From assembly GCA_002104945.1 (NCBI GenBank), contig MCFH01000093.1, forward strand, positions 55,147-119,146: 64,000 bases of DNA. Reading direction: 5' to 3'. The stretch comes from Piromyces finnis. Taxonomy: Eukaryota > Neocallimastigomycota > Neocallimastigomycetes > Neocallimastigales > Neocallimastigaceae. This document shows positions 12,176 to 26,546 of this stretch, piece after piece. The number at the start of each line of letters is the position of its first letter. Within the stretch, counting starts at the first letter, position 1. Below the pieces are notes generated by a model. It did no database searches. It had not been told where the DNA came from and worked only from the letters and a program-made list of their open reading frames with translations. Both the position numbers and the translations under genes were made by a program.

Positions 12176-12176
<1 letters not shown>
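11394..12176 (-). promoter_or_regulatory. 5' leader of copy C with monomer repeat
   Basis: Untranslated leader upstream of the ORF start. The first 640 bp are unique to the family and nearly identical in copies A, C and D. Beyond 12041 the leader becomes tandem units: one full 123-bp monomer (12041-12163) and 13 bp of the next. By analogy with monomeric 5' UTRs of rodent L1 elements these units may be the internal promoter; that role is inference. Confidence 0.6.
11794..12003 (+). other. Antisense 69-codon ORF in the LINE 5' leader
   Basis: An open frame of 69 codons running opposite to the element, present at the same place in all three leaders (3951-4160, 11794-12003, 17381-17590). The copies differ by a single His-to-Gln change in copy D. 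The protein is basic and has no recognised domain. The element copies are nearly identical overall, so conservation of the frame is not evidence of selection. Human L1 carries an antisense ORF0 in a similar place, but no homology is claimed. Confidence 0.3.
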
Positions 12177-12212
<36 letters not shown>

Positions 12213-12445
12213 GGCATCAAATATTTTAAACTTTATTATTAATTTAATTAAAATTATAATACATGTAATAAAAAATTAAAATAAATAAAAATAAAAAAAA
12301 TATGTTTAAATAAACACAAATGAATAAAAATTGGGTATAATGTATTCTAGTAATTTTAATTAAAGTAAGAAAGCCACTATCATACTAAAGTATAATAATT
12401 GTATTTGACTTCCAATGGGACACCGAGCCAAAGATCAAAATTTTG

Positions 12446-15400
12446 TCATGGAACAAAATTATGATCTCCATTGGTTGCGCTGGCCCTCCTGGCCTGTCTT
12501 ACTGTTTCTTCAGCATTGACGCTCTTGGATGTTGCTTCAAACCTTTTGAACATTGACCATTGCTGGCCAATAGCAAAAGGCATGATTTTGGTTAGAAGTT
12601 CCGCGGTTACCGTCAAGAATGGTGCTCCTTCATTAGTACCAGATTGAATCTGACGCTTACAAAGTTCTTTCCATTCCCTTGAATTGTAATTAATATTGTT
12701 AAAACTTCTTCCCCCAAGAAGGAATTTAAATATTTTACTGCACACACTAGAATAATCATACACATTAATATTCACCGGATTATTAGAACTATTACTATCA
12801 TTAACTAAATTACTATCTAAATTAGAATTATTATCTTCACTATTGCTATCATTATAATATTATTATTTCTATTACTATTGTTATTATTACTATTTTACTA
12901 TTACTATTGTTATATTACTATTGTTATTATATATTGTTACTATTACTATTAATGTTATTACTATCTCTACTGATATTATCAATTTCATTATTATTGATAG
13001 GACTATTGGAATTACGTTGACTGAAAAAATTTAATAGCTGGACTATGGAATCATAATGTTTAATACGGATATCTCTAAATGTTGGACAATCTAATAACCA
13101 ATGTTTAATACTTTGATCTCCACACTTGCAACATGGACAGTAGTTAGGACAAACTGGATCAACAAATTTGGCAGCTTTGGCAACTCTAGCATCCAACTTG
13201 TATCCGCTTCTTGCTTTCAATAGCCAGTAGAAGCCATAGGCAAACTCTGGGTACTCATAACATAATTTAATAAAATCTTTAGTTTCAATAAATTTATTAT
13301 CATCATAATATTGCGCTTTGATTGAATTCCCTTTGAGATCTTTCCAATAAAAGTTTTTAACTGCTTTAACATCTCCATGTTTCTTTAATTTTTTATCAAG
13401 TGTCCTACTTGATTTGCACCACGTGTATTTTCTAAATTTAGGAATGTAATTGACAAGGTGTGAGATAATACAATTTGAGTTTTTCCATTTGTTAAAACAT
13501 CTAACCTGAGCTAACGCACATTTGGCTGACAATGGAGGAATATTCAAATCTTTTGAAATAGAGTATAAAGATATAAACGATACAGCTTTATGAACTCCGG
13601 CAACCCATCGTATTCCTTTGTTAACATGCTTCTGAGCAATCCTAGACCTAGCTTTGTTGGATCCAAGTAATGGTGCAAAGTATGAAACTCTGCTAATCAC
13701 TTGTGAGTTAAGTACTAGTTTTTTGAAAGGAATAGGAATATTAGGATTTCTTAAGAATTTACTGACTGAGAAAAGCCCTTTCAAAACCTTGTTATTAAGA
13801 GCTTTAATTACTGGTTTAAGGGACAGATTCTTATCAAATGGAACACCAAGATAAGTATAGCAATCAGTAGTTGGAATGGGTTGTCCTGCTAAGTAAAATG
13901 TTGGATCTCTCTTGTTCTGATTTTCTATTGATTCAGGACGAATCACCATCGTTGAACATTTCTGGATACCAAATTCCATTTCATTATACAATGCCCATTC
14001 ATTAACTCTTCTAAGCATCTTTTTTAAGCATCCTCTTGTTGGAGCACAAATAACTATATCATCTGCAAAAAGTCCACCACAGCATCGAGTGTCACCTAAA
14101 CTGACTCCTAGATCTTCGCACTCTCTAAATATATCATTAATAAAGAGATTAAAGAGAATAGGAGAAAGAGGGCAACCTTGACGGACTCCTTTCTTCACAT
14201 CAAAAGATTTCGAGAATTGTCCATCTAATTTGACATTAGCCTTAGATGTTAAATATAAATTTTTGATAAATTGTAGACTCTTACCTCGGATTCCTAAACA
14301 ATCTAATTTATGGAGAATATTACCGATTGGGACTGAATCGTATGCTTTCCTGAGATCTAAAAAGGCCAAATATGTCTCTTTATTATCTAATTGACGTCTA
14401 CGGCATATTTCTTGGATTGAAATGAAAAGACTGATACTTTCTTCCTTTTTTCGAAAACCAAATTGTTCAGGTCTAATGAAATTATTCTTTAAACCATATT
14501 CTGAGATTCTAGTGGTGACAATTTTGGAAATCAACTTAATACCATTATTGATAAGTGATATACCTCGATAGTTATCACAATCTGTCAAATCTCCCTTCTT
14601 AGGAATAGAAACAATACTGGATTCATTCCATGAGTTGGGGAAATCTCCATCCCAAATACGGTTGAATAATTTAAGAATAAAATTTAAACCATGAGCATCA
14701 TTATCTGAGTAGTATTACCAGAAGAATTATTATCTGTAGCATTATTAGAATCATTACTTGATGGAATTAATGCTTTGTAAAATTCAATTGGAATACCATC
14801 CGGACCTGATGCTTTATAATTTGGAGTAGTGAGGATAGCTGACTTGACTTCATCAATACTAATATCTTGGTTGATATCCCACTCATCAAGCATAGGAAGT
14901 GAAAAACGTTTATTCGTTGGTTCTTCATACCAATGCTCCAAATCAAGACTTACACCACTTGGATCTGATGCAAGGTTTTCGAAATGATCATGCCACACAT
15001 CTAGTTGTTCTTCCGTAGCAACAACTAATTCTCCATTTTTATTTTTAATTGGTTGAGCAATAAAGAAAGAATCTTTTCCAATTTTTGCAGTTTTCTTGAT
15101 CCATTTCCAGGCCTTCTTAGGATTATGACTCTTCATATACTCACATCCTGTTTTAATCCAATGAAGATATTCTTGCTTCCTAAATTCATTACATCTTTTG
15201 TGGATGTAATCAATGAGTTTACGGTAGAATTTAATTCTTTTAATAAATTCATCTATATCATAAATTCTTTCTTTTTTAAATCTCTTATACAACTTCATTT
15301 TGATTTTTTGAAGATTAAAAATTTGTTGTGAAATATGAAATGAAGACTTTATAACATTATTTGCTGAAGTAATACTGAGCTCGTCTGCAATTGAAAAAGC

Positions 15401-16972
15401 AGTTGAAGTAAACTCTTTGGAAAGTTCATCTGTAGAAACATTAGGATCGTTGAATTTTGCTGAAAGTATTTGGAATTTATTATGACTGAGAATAGATTCC
15501 TTTTCCTCAATACATTTTAATCTATTCCATTTCAGAATTTTCTTAGGAACATTAAAGTCATTAGAAAAATCTTCCATAGGAATAATTTTACCATTAATAA
15601 GAAGTGGCTTATGGTCTGATACAGGATAAAAATTATTTATAAATGATCCTGAGTGAATAAGATCTTTCATCTTCGAATTGATAAGAGCATGGTCAATGTC
15701 GGAAGATTGATCACCTCGAGTCCAAGAGATAGTCGACCCTCTAAGCGGAAGAATTTCCCAATCTCCTAATCCATTAGTTGATAACCAGTTGGATAATTTT
15801 ACTTTAGACATATTAAAATCACCAACAAGAATCGATGGATGGGATGAATGAGTTTGTAACCACAAGCGAACTTCTAACTTTGCATGATCAACATAGATGT
15901 TGTGATGACTATGAGGCATATAAACATTTCCAATCGAGCATTTGAATCTATTCCAGAGACTAAAAGTATAAATAGAAATAATATACTTTCCAGAGAAGTT
16001 TTCAAGTGAGGCTTGACACGAATTGTGAAAACCTAAATATAAACCTCTCATTCCCGGAACTGATTCGTCAGCTTTCTTGAAAAAGTGTCTATAGTTTCGC
16101 AAAGTAACACGACAAGGATAATCTGTATTCGATCCAGAACCATTACCAGTTTCTTGGAAACATAAGAATAATGGTTTGAAAATAGCTGTGAAATAGCTAA
16201 TACTATCTCTCTTTTCGTGATTCCACCCATTGGTGTTCCAACTAAGACAAAAAGAAAAGTTATCAGGCTTGTTGGATGAGGATGAGGAAGAATCGTTGCT
16301 ATTATTACTATTATTAAAGTCATCATTATTAATGGATGATGCATCAGAGGAATAAGTAGAACTATTACTAGATGGCTGTGAAGCTGAAGAACTATCAACT
16401 ATTGAACTGTTATCAGAGTTGATAGAACTATTAGAATTAATTGTTGAATGTTGAGATTGAAATTGTGTTTGCTGTAGATCTGGAATATTTTCATGATGGG
16501 AAACTTGTTGAAGATCTTGTTGAAGATCTTGTTGAAGATCGGATTGTTGATGAGATTGTTGAACTGATTGTTGAAATGATTGTTGAATAGAATGTTGATG
16601 TTTATTAGAAACTAAAATTTTACGTTTGAGAGTGGAAAAAGTGTATTTGTGATTCCTTCTACTACGAGCTGAAAAGGAAATTGAGGTAACTGAAAGTTTC
16701 TTCTTTAACATGTGTAAGATTTTAATACAATCTTTTGATGAACCATGAACCTTGACTAAGAAAAAGTGATCATTGAAAGTCTGAAAATATTTAACACTAA
16801 TAACTGAATTAAATTTATCTTCTAGAATAACCTCGAGTTTTTCCCATAGCATATTTACTGACCATGATCGAATACCACGGATAAAGAAGGAGCGAATATC
16901 ATCTAAGGGGATACCATAAGACCGGGTACCACGTCTGATATAATTCTTGTCTTTAATATAAAGGACTGACAT
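12446..16972 (-). pseudogene. LINE ORF of copy D, frameshifted
   Basis: Three pieces of the same protein. 14684-16972 encodes the N-terminus, the endonuclease and the start of the polymerase. The 12927-14588 frame (which extends upstream to about 14706) encodes the polymerase core and the zinc motif. 12446-12775 encodes the C-terminal tail. The first break is a missing A in the Ser-Asp-Asn stretch (compare the intact copy near 9130). The second is a group of single-base losses in the AAT/ACT-rich linker. All polymerase motifs remain readable across the pieces. Confidence 0.92.
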
Positions 16973-17627
16973 GATAATAAATTCTAATTAAAAATATTGA
17001 ATATAAAATAAATACTAATAAAAATTATAAATATAACGTATATGGAAAAAATCTGTCTCTCTCTCTCTTCTTAAAAGTACTGGATAGTACAAAAATTGTT
17101 ACGATACTTTGTTTAAAGTTTAAAGTTTCTTTTTTTTTGAATTCTAGTTGTTAACTTTTTTTAAAAATTCTAGTTTTGGTTTGTTGTTAGTAAATTCGAT
17201 TCGCTTTTTGACACTAAACTTGTTTGACTTTACTTTTCATTAAATATTTAAATTGGTAAAAAATTTGAATCAAGAATGTCGACACCAGAAAGCTTGTGAA
17301 TAGTATTTTTACATGATGTAGAGTGAATCAGTCTCTTACAAGAAACAATACAACAATAGCTACATGAATATAAAAGTACAATGCAAATGCTAAAGTTGAC
17401 TACATTGGATTCTTACAAGAGAAGAGTAGTACTACAAGAATACATGAATAAAAGAAAAAATACAGCAACAAAATGTATTACTCTTCTAATTAAATACTAT
17501 ACAAACTTACCTGAATATCAAACATTCAACTTATTCATCAAATACTTAAATTCGATGAATAAAATGTTTTTTAATCGCTCAGTACCATGAGCTTAGTCCT
17601 AATAATTTTCCCTTAAAGACTAACCAA

Positions 17628-17991
17628 GCATCCATTGCGCAATGCTTGGATTTAATTCTTTCTACTCTCTCAGTACCATGAGCATGAGTAGACCCCCTTG
17701 AGAAACTACATTTATTAAATAAATGAAGGCACATTCCTAAGAGGGCACCAAGCATCCATTGCGCAATACTTGGATTTAATTCTTTCTACTCTCTCAGTAC
17801 CATGAGCATGAGTAGACCCCCTTGAGAAACTACATTTATTAAATAAATGAAGGCACGTTCCCAAGAGGGATAGCATCCATTGCGCAATACTTGGATTTAA
17901 TTCTTTCTACTCTCTCAGTACCATGAGCATGAGTAGACCCCCTTGAGAAACTACATTTATTAAATAAATGAAGGCACGTTCCCAAGAGGGA
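17628..17991 (-). repeat. Three tandem ~120-bp monomers in the LINE 5' leader
   Basis: Units begin with gcatccattgcgc at 17628, 17752 and 17873 (lengths 124, 121 and 119). Each contains a palindrome of 10-12 bp (cattgcgcaatg in the first unit), the block ctcagtaccatgagcatgag and a variable end (cctaagagggcacc or cccaagaggga). The unique leader just inside the array also carries a degenerate cagtaccatgagc block, so the array probably grew from it. Confidence 0.85.
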
Positions 17992-18003
17992 AGAGTTAAG
18001 TAC
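17992..18003. repeat. 12-bp target-site duplication flanking the nested C-D insertion (partner 6580-6591)
   Basis: The sequence agagttaagtac occurs at 6580-6591, directly before the poly(T) of copy C, and again at 17992-18003, directly after the 5' end of copy D. Uninterrupted copies read tgagttaagtac here. Both flanks share the variant a at the first base, as expected if the host copy was already mutated before the insertion duplicated it. Confidence 0.85.
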
Positions 18004-18128
18004 TAGTTTTTTGAAAGGAATAGGAATATTAGGATTTCTTAAGAATTTACTGACTGAGAAAAGTCCTTTCAAAACCTTGTTATTAAGAACTTTAATTACT
18101 GGTTTAAGGGACAAATTCTTATCAAATG
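18004..18128 (-). mobile_element. 5' part of the interrupted host LINE copy
   Basis: About 125 bp of polymerase-region coding sequence (residues around VIKxLNNKVLKGLFSV) continuing the copy that breaks at 6591. Homology ends abruptly at 18128, which is the original 5' truncation point of the host copy. The sequence to the right is unrelated AT-rich DNA. Confidence 0.85.
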
Positions 18129-18652
18129 TCCCTTAATAAACCAAGATAACATCAAAATTAAATTTTATAATGTGTTTCTCTCTCGCCAAACAATGCAAAT
18201 TCTTAATACTATTTAAAACCTTCTTCCTATTTCTTTCCTTTAAAAATTCCTAAATCTAAAACTTCATCTCAAAACTATATAAAATTTTCAACCTTTTATA
18301 TTTATATTATTACACTCTATTTTATTTTTTTCTTTATTTAATAAATTAAGGATAAAAAAAAATAAAAACTTTATTAATATTATTGTTTATTATTAAAATT
18401 ATATTTATTTCCTTTGTTAATAAATTAATTTCATTGTTAATAAATTAATTTCATTATTTTCTATTCTTTTTTTTTATTATTTTTGTTTATTGTTTGTATG
18501 ATTATGTTATAATTTATTAAATTGATTTTATTTTTATTTTAAATTATTTTAATATACTTTATATAAATGCCAAAACACATTGTTATAAAGCTATTATTGC
18601 ATTAATTGGATTTATATTTTTATTTTCTTAATTTAATATAAATATAGTTCAA
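18129..18652. other. AT-rich spacer between LINE array and V-ATPase gene
   Basis: About 520 bp with no open frame of note. It contains a short tandem duplication (attaatttcattgttaata, near 18420-18450) and presumably the 3' UTR of the V-ATPase gene. Nothing else is recognised. Confidence 0.6.
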
Positions 18653-19364
18653 TTAACATAATTTGTCATCGTTTTGAGCCTTGGTATTTAAGATAAGGGC
18701 AACAATTAAACCGTAAAGACCTAAAACTTCAGCGAAAATAAGAATAAGAATCATACCGACGTATAACTTTGGTTGTTGAGCAGTACCACGAACACCAGCA
18801 TCACCAACAATACCGATAGCAACACCAGCAGCGAGACCAGCGAGACCGACAGAAAGACCACAAGCTAAGTGAATGAAAGCGTCAGATAATAACATTCTAG
18901 CCTTAATACCACCGGAACAGATAACAGAAACAATTAAACCGTAAATACCAATAATACCAGCCATAATAACTGGAATAATACACTTCATGATTAAATCTGG
19001 CTTCATAACACCCATGACGGAGATACCGACACCAGACTTAGCAGTACCATAAGCAGCACCAAAACCTTTTTATTTTCAAATTATAATTATTTTATTAGTA
19101 TATCTTACCATATTTTTTATTTTATTCTAAATCATTTTAACTATTTCCAATTTTTTATACTATTTTAAATATTTACAGGCAAAGACAGTAGCTGCGGCAC
19201 ATCCCATAGTACTGAAGAATGGAGCGTAAGCTGGGCCTATATATTTATTTATATTTATTTTATTTTATATACATTAATTATTACACTTCAACATTTTTCT
19301 TTATTTATTTTATTTAATCTATTTTATACTAACAGGCGTCAGAGAAAGTTAAAGCTTGAGACAT
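18653..19364 (-). CDS. VMA3: V-type ATPase 16-kDa proteolipid subunit c
   Basis: Rotor-ring proteolipid of the vacuolar H+-ATPase (Vo sector), moving protons across vacuole and endosome membranes. Exons on the minus strand: 19334-19364, 19177-19236 and 18653-19065. Joined they give 167 residues, close to the usual 155-165. Introns start GTTAGT and GTAAAT and end in AG, and phase is kept. The N-terminus reads [12 protein letters not shown], then [13 protein letters not shown], as in fungal and animal subunit c. Four hydrophobic helices follow, with [18 protein letters not shown] between helices 3 and 4. The proton-carrying Glu (near residue 143, in [10 protein letters not shown]) is present. 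It could be the c' paralogue (VMA11), but the short N-terminus and GDAGVRG context favour c. Confidence 0.95.
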
Positions 19365-22300
19365 TTTTAATATTTTATTTTTCTATTAAATATATGTTTT
19401 ATTTTTTTCGAATTATGTAAATTGATTGATTGAAATTGATTTAAATAAATTATTTTTTTTAAATTATTTTAATTTTTTTTTATTTTTTTTTTTTTGAGAA
19501 TTTTCGTTTATTTATATATTTGTATATATTCAAATTATATTAAAATAAAAAAAATATTTATTAGTTTTACTCCAATATTTTTTTTTTTTAAACTTTTCCA
19601 AATATTTAAAAAATTATTTATTTTAAAAATAGGCAATTACTTTTTAGTGTTTTGGTTTTCTTTTCTTAAAATTTTTTTAATTTTTTTGTTTATTATTATT
19701 TTTTTTTTTCAAGAAAATGTTTTTAAACTTAGTCTTAAGAAAAAAATATTTTTTATATTAGGATTTGAAATTCTTAATAATATATTCAAAATCAATTACT
19801 CTAATATATTAAGATCATTATCGTGATGTCATTCAGCCAAAATTTATAAACCAATCATGAATGTAACTGTAGTATTTTTATTGGATTTCCATCAAATCAA
19901 AGTATTAAATAATTTTGGGCTGAAATAATATATATAATAAATAAATCCTTTTTTTTCATACAAAAATCAAATTTATTTTTTTTATCCATAATTTAATTAT
20001 TTAAAAATAGATAAATTTAATTTGATAATAATATAAATTTTTATAACTAATATACTTTGTGTAATATTAAATTCTGACTAAATAACCAAAATTAAAAAAA
20101 AATTAATAATATATAGACTCTTAAAATTATTCTAATCTATCGTTAATTATCATTGTTTAACTTATAAATACATTTTGATAATTACATTATGTAGTTAAAT
20201 GTATTTAAAAATGGATATAATTATTGGTTGAGGTTTTGAATATAATATGATGGTTGGATAAAAAATAGTATCAAAAAATACTATTAATAATTATAATATT
20301 ATCTATTATATATTGTGTTTAAAAAAAGATAAATAAAAAATTAATCGATAATTAATTCAAAATTTGGAATATGTATATTAAATAAATATGATAAGATAAT
20401 AAATAATTACCTAATTATTTTTATATTTATAATTATTATAAATAATATAAAGAAAAAAAAATATATAGTAAACATTTTAAAAATTTATATATATTTTTTA
20501 ATTTTACAATGGTTTTATTATTAAAAAAAAAAAAGTGTGACATATTAAAAAGTATTCATGTTAAAAGTATGTACATAGTCACCAAATATTTCATCGAATT
20601 TTTATAGATTAATATTTATTTCTGGGAAAAAAGTTAACAACAACAACACTTCAATATCTTCAATATACTCTTTCTAAAAATGAAAAGTTTAAAATATTTT
20701 AAATTTTATTCATTATTAAATTTTAATAAATAATAAAATGAAATTGATAAATTATGATTTGATGACGATTTCTAGATAGATAAATTTAACTATTTAATAT
20801 TTTTTAATTTTGATTGAATGGTTGAAGTAGGAATAAAGGAAGAGCGAGTTAAACGTTTGTGGTTAAGGTTGAAGGCTTATTATATATAATGAAAATAAAA
20901 AAATATTTTTATAATTAATGCAATATGCCAATAAACTTTAAATTATAGAAAACCAAAAGAATACAATTATTTTTAACTTTGATTTTATTTTTTTAAAATT
21001 ATAGTAAATGCGTTTTATTTTTTTATAATAAACTAACAATATCATGATAAGCATTAATATGTCACTTTTTAATTTACATTCCTCTTGAATAGTGTACTTT
21101 TTTAAAATTTTATTTATTATTCAAAGTATTATTATTTTCATTTAATACATTACCTTTTATGTTAAAAAAAGGTAATATTCATAATTAATAAATAAAATTG
21201 TTTTTAGCATTAATGCATATATTAATGTGCTTATTATGTACTAAAAATTTTTATATATTAAATTTTATTATTTATTATTTAATAAAATTATTATGGACTA
21301 TTAAAATTTTTTTAACTTATATACTACTAATACTACCTACTAATACTAATACTAATACTAATACTAATACTAATATAATACTAATACTAATACTAATACT
21401 AATACTAATACTAATACTAATACTAATACTAATACTAATACTAATACTAATACTAATACTAATACTAATACTAATACTAATACTAATACTAATACTAATA
21501 CTAATACTAATACTAATACTAATACTAATACTAATACTAATACTAATACTAATACTAATACTAATACTAATACTAATACTAATACTAATACTAATACTAA
21601 TACTAATACTAATACTAATACTAATACTAATACTAATACTAATACTAATACTAATACTAATACTAATACTAATACTAATACTAATACTAATACTAATACT
21701 AATACTAATACTAATACTAATACTAATACTAATACTAATACTAATACTAATACTCTAATACTAATATTATTGAAGTATTTTTTTTTTTAAAGAAAATCTG
21801 GGCATTTTTATTCATATATATTTACAATTCCTTTTTTTGCAACTTAAGAAGGTTAATTTGAATTAAAGACAAATAAAAACTAATACAATAAACTTAATGT
21901 ATACATTTCACATACATTCATTGTTTTATAATAAAATTTTTTTTGGCGCATCTTCATAAATATTTAATTAAAGTTTAAATTGGAAAGTATTTTGTGAGAG
22001 ATTAGAATGAATATTATTGGCTCTGTATGACTTGTGTAATTAGAAATTTTTAATTTAATAATAATGTATTATATTAAATATAAAAACAATATATTAATAC
22101 AATACATTTTATATATTTTTTAAACAACTTTAATTATTTTTTATTAATTTTTAAAATTTGATAAAATTAAACTACATTTACATTTTATTTACATTTTTAA
22201 ATGCTTAATAAATAATGTATCATATTGTAGTTGTTGGGAATTAATTAATAATAGAAAAAAGAAAGAATAATTTTTAATATTATTAATTATATTTTATATT

Positions 22301-23503
22301 AATTTATACTAATTTATTATATATTTTGTGTAATGGCTATTTAACAATATTCATCATTACAATAACCCTTTATTTTGTAAAGAAAAAAAGAGCAAATATA
22401 GATAAAGTATTAATAAAAAATAAAAAATTATTAATTATTATATATTTAATGAGTAATAATTAGAATCATATAAAATAAATAGTTTGTGAATTTTTTTTAA
22501 AAAATGAATAAAGCTCTTTATTAATTATAATTTTTTAATTAAAATTAATTAGGCTTTTAAATGAATTAAATATTTCATATTATATCATATGAAATATTGG
22601 TAGGAATCTATTAATAAATGTTAAATTAGTGTATATTTCTAATTTATTTTTTATGAATAATTAAAAATAAAACAGTAGAATAATGGCAAATTAATAAGAT
22701 AATAGCAATTTTTAATTATGTAATACTGAAACCAATATTAATTCCGATTATTACCAATGATAAATATATTAATTTTTATTTTTATGCTGTTCATCTTATA
22801 TAGTTGAATATAGGTAACGCAAAAAAGTTTTCTCATTCTTTAATTATTCACATCTTAATGAATTTATCATATAATTTTCTTTTATAATTTCTCATAGTGT
22901 TAATTAGGGAAGTGAGAGAAACTACTTTTAAATATAGAAAATAGTAAAATAGAAATGATAGAATGACATTATTAAGCTATGATCTAGACAGGTTTATATT
23001 TTTATATATAAAATTATCTTTTAAGCAGAGTCATCAAAGATAAAATTCTCTTCCTCCTTCTAAAACCCAGAAAATAAAAATATTAGAAATAGGAATAGAT
23101 TTAATCATGTGCCACAAATTCTATGAAACTTATTAATTATTTATTATAATATTTTGTTTAATATAATTTTTAATATTTTCTAAAAGTATTAAATAATCTT
23201 ATTTTATATAATTAAAAATTGTCAAAATTAAATAAATTATAATAATTTTTTTTTTTTTTTTCTCTTTAAACCAAAAAAAAAAAAAAAAAAAAATTAAAGA
23301 AAAAAATAATTTATATATTTATATATTCTAGTATATATAATTATATAAGTAATTTAATTATTATTTTTTTTATTTTTATTTATTATCTATTTTTTTTTTA
23401 AAAAACACTTGTTTTTTTTGATTTATTTTAATTTTTTGTTTTTAACAAAAAATATAAATAATTGAAAAATAAATAAAAGAAAAAGTAAAATCTAAAAGGA
23501 AAA
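19365..23503. other. 4.1-kb AT-rich intergenic region
   Basis: No convincing gene on either strand. It contains the ACTAAT microsatellite (21337-21766), followed at about 21776 by a poly(T)-aaagaaaat block that could be the tail of an old retroelement, and long A/T runs near 23248-23292. The open frame at 19494-19826 is a low-complexity F/I/K-rich artefact. Confidence 0.6.
21337..21766. repeat. Hexanucleotide microsatellite (ACTAAT)n, about 70 units
   Basis: About 430 bp of almost perfect ACTAAT repeats with a few imperfect units at each end. It produces a spurious open frame of alternating Ile-Leu, which is not a gene. The unit length of six keeps all frames open. Confidence 0.95.

Positions 23504-26546
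<3,043 letters not shown>

Larger units (their letters stand above)
6592..12176 (-). mobile_element. Full-length LINE copy C with intact ORF
   Basis: Complete non-LTR retrotransposon, minus strand: 37-base poly(T) (the poly(A) tail) at 6592-6628, 3' UTR 6629-6869, one uninterrupted ORF 6870-11393, and a 5' leader 11394-12176 ending in one full monomer (12041-12163) plus 13 bp of a second. No LTRs are present. A single ORF combines an APE-type endonuclease and a reverse transcriptase. No separate ORF1 is visible, and I do not recognise an RNase H domain. The intact frame suggests recent activity. The family clade (Tad-like or other) cannot be settled by eye. Confidence 0.93.
12177..17991 (-). 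mobile_element. Full-length LINE copy D with frameshifted ORF and three 5' monomers
   Basis: Minus-strand element with 33-base poly(T) (12177-12209), 3' UTR, an ORF region 12446-16972 and a 5' leader 16973-17991. The ORF is broken by a one-base loss near 14707 (upstream of the polymerase core) and by several small deletions in the N-rich linker (about 12855-12935). The leader ends in three tandem monomers (17628-17751, 17752-17872, 17873-17991). The right end abuts the 12-bp duplication at 17992-18003. Confidence 0.92.

Noticed and set aside
17839-18114. 91-codon chimeric frame
   Set aside because: Runs from the host LINE fragment across the duplication into promoter monomers of copy D; not a gene.
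1-18128. Segmental duplication of a host gene
   Set aside because: Endonuclease and reverse-transcriptase motifs, poly(A) tails, 5' truncation and target-site duplication show retrotransposon copies.
21198-21758. 186-codon Ile-Leu open frame
   Set aside because: Produced entirely by the ACTAAT hexamer array; no stop can arise in such a repeat.
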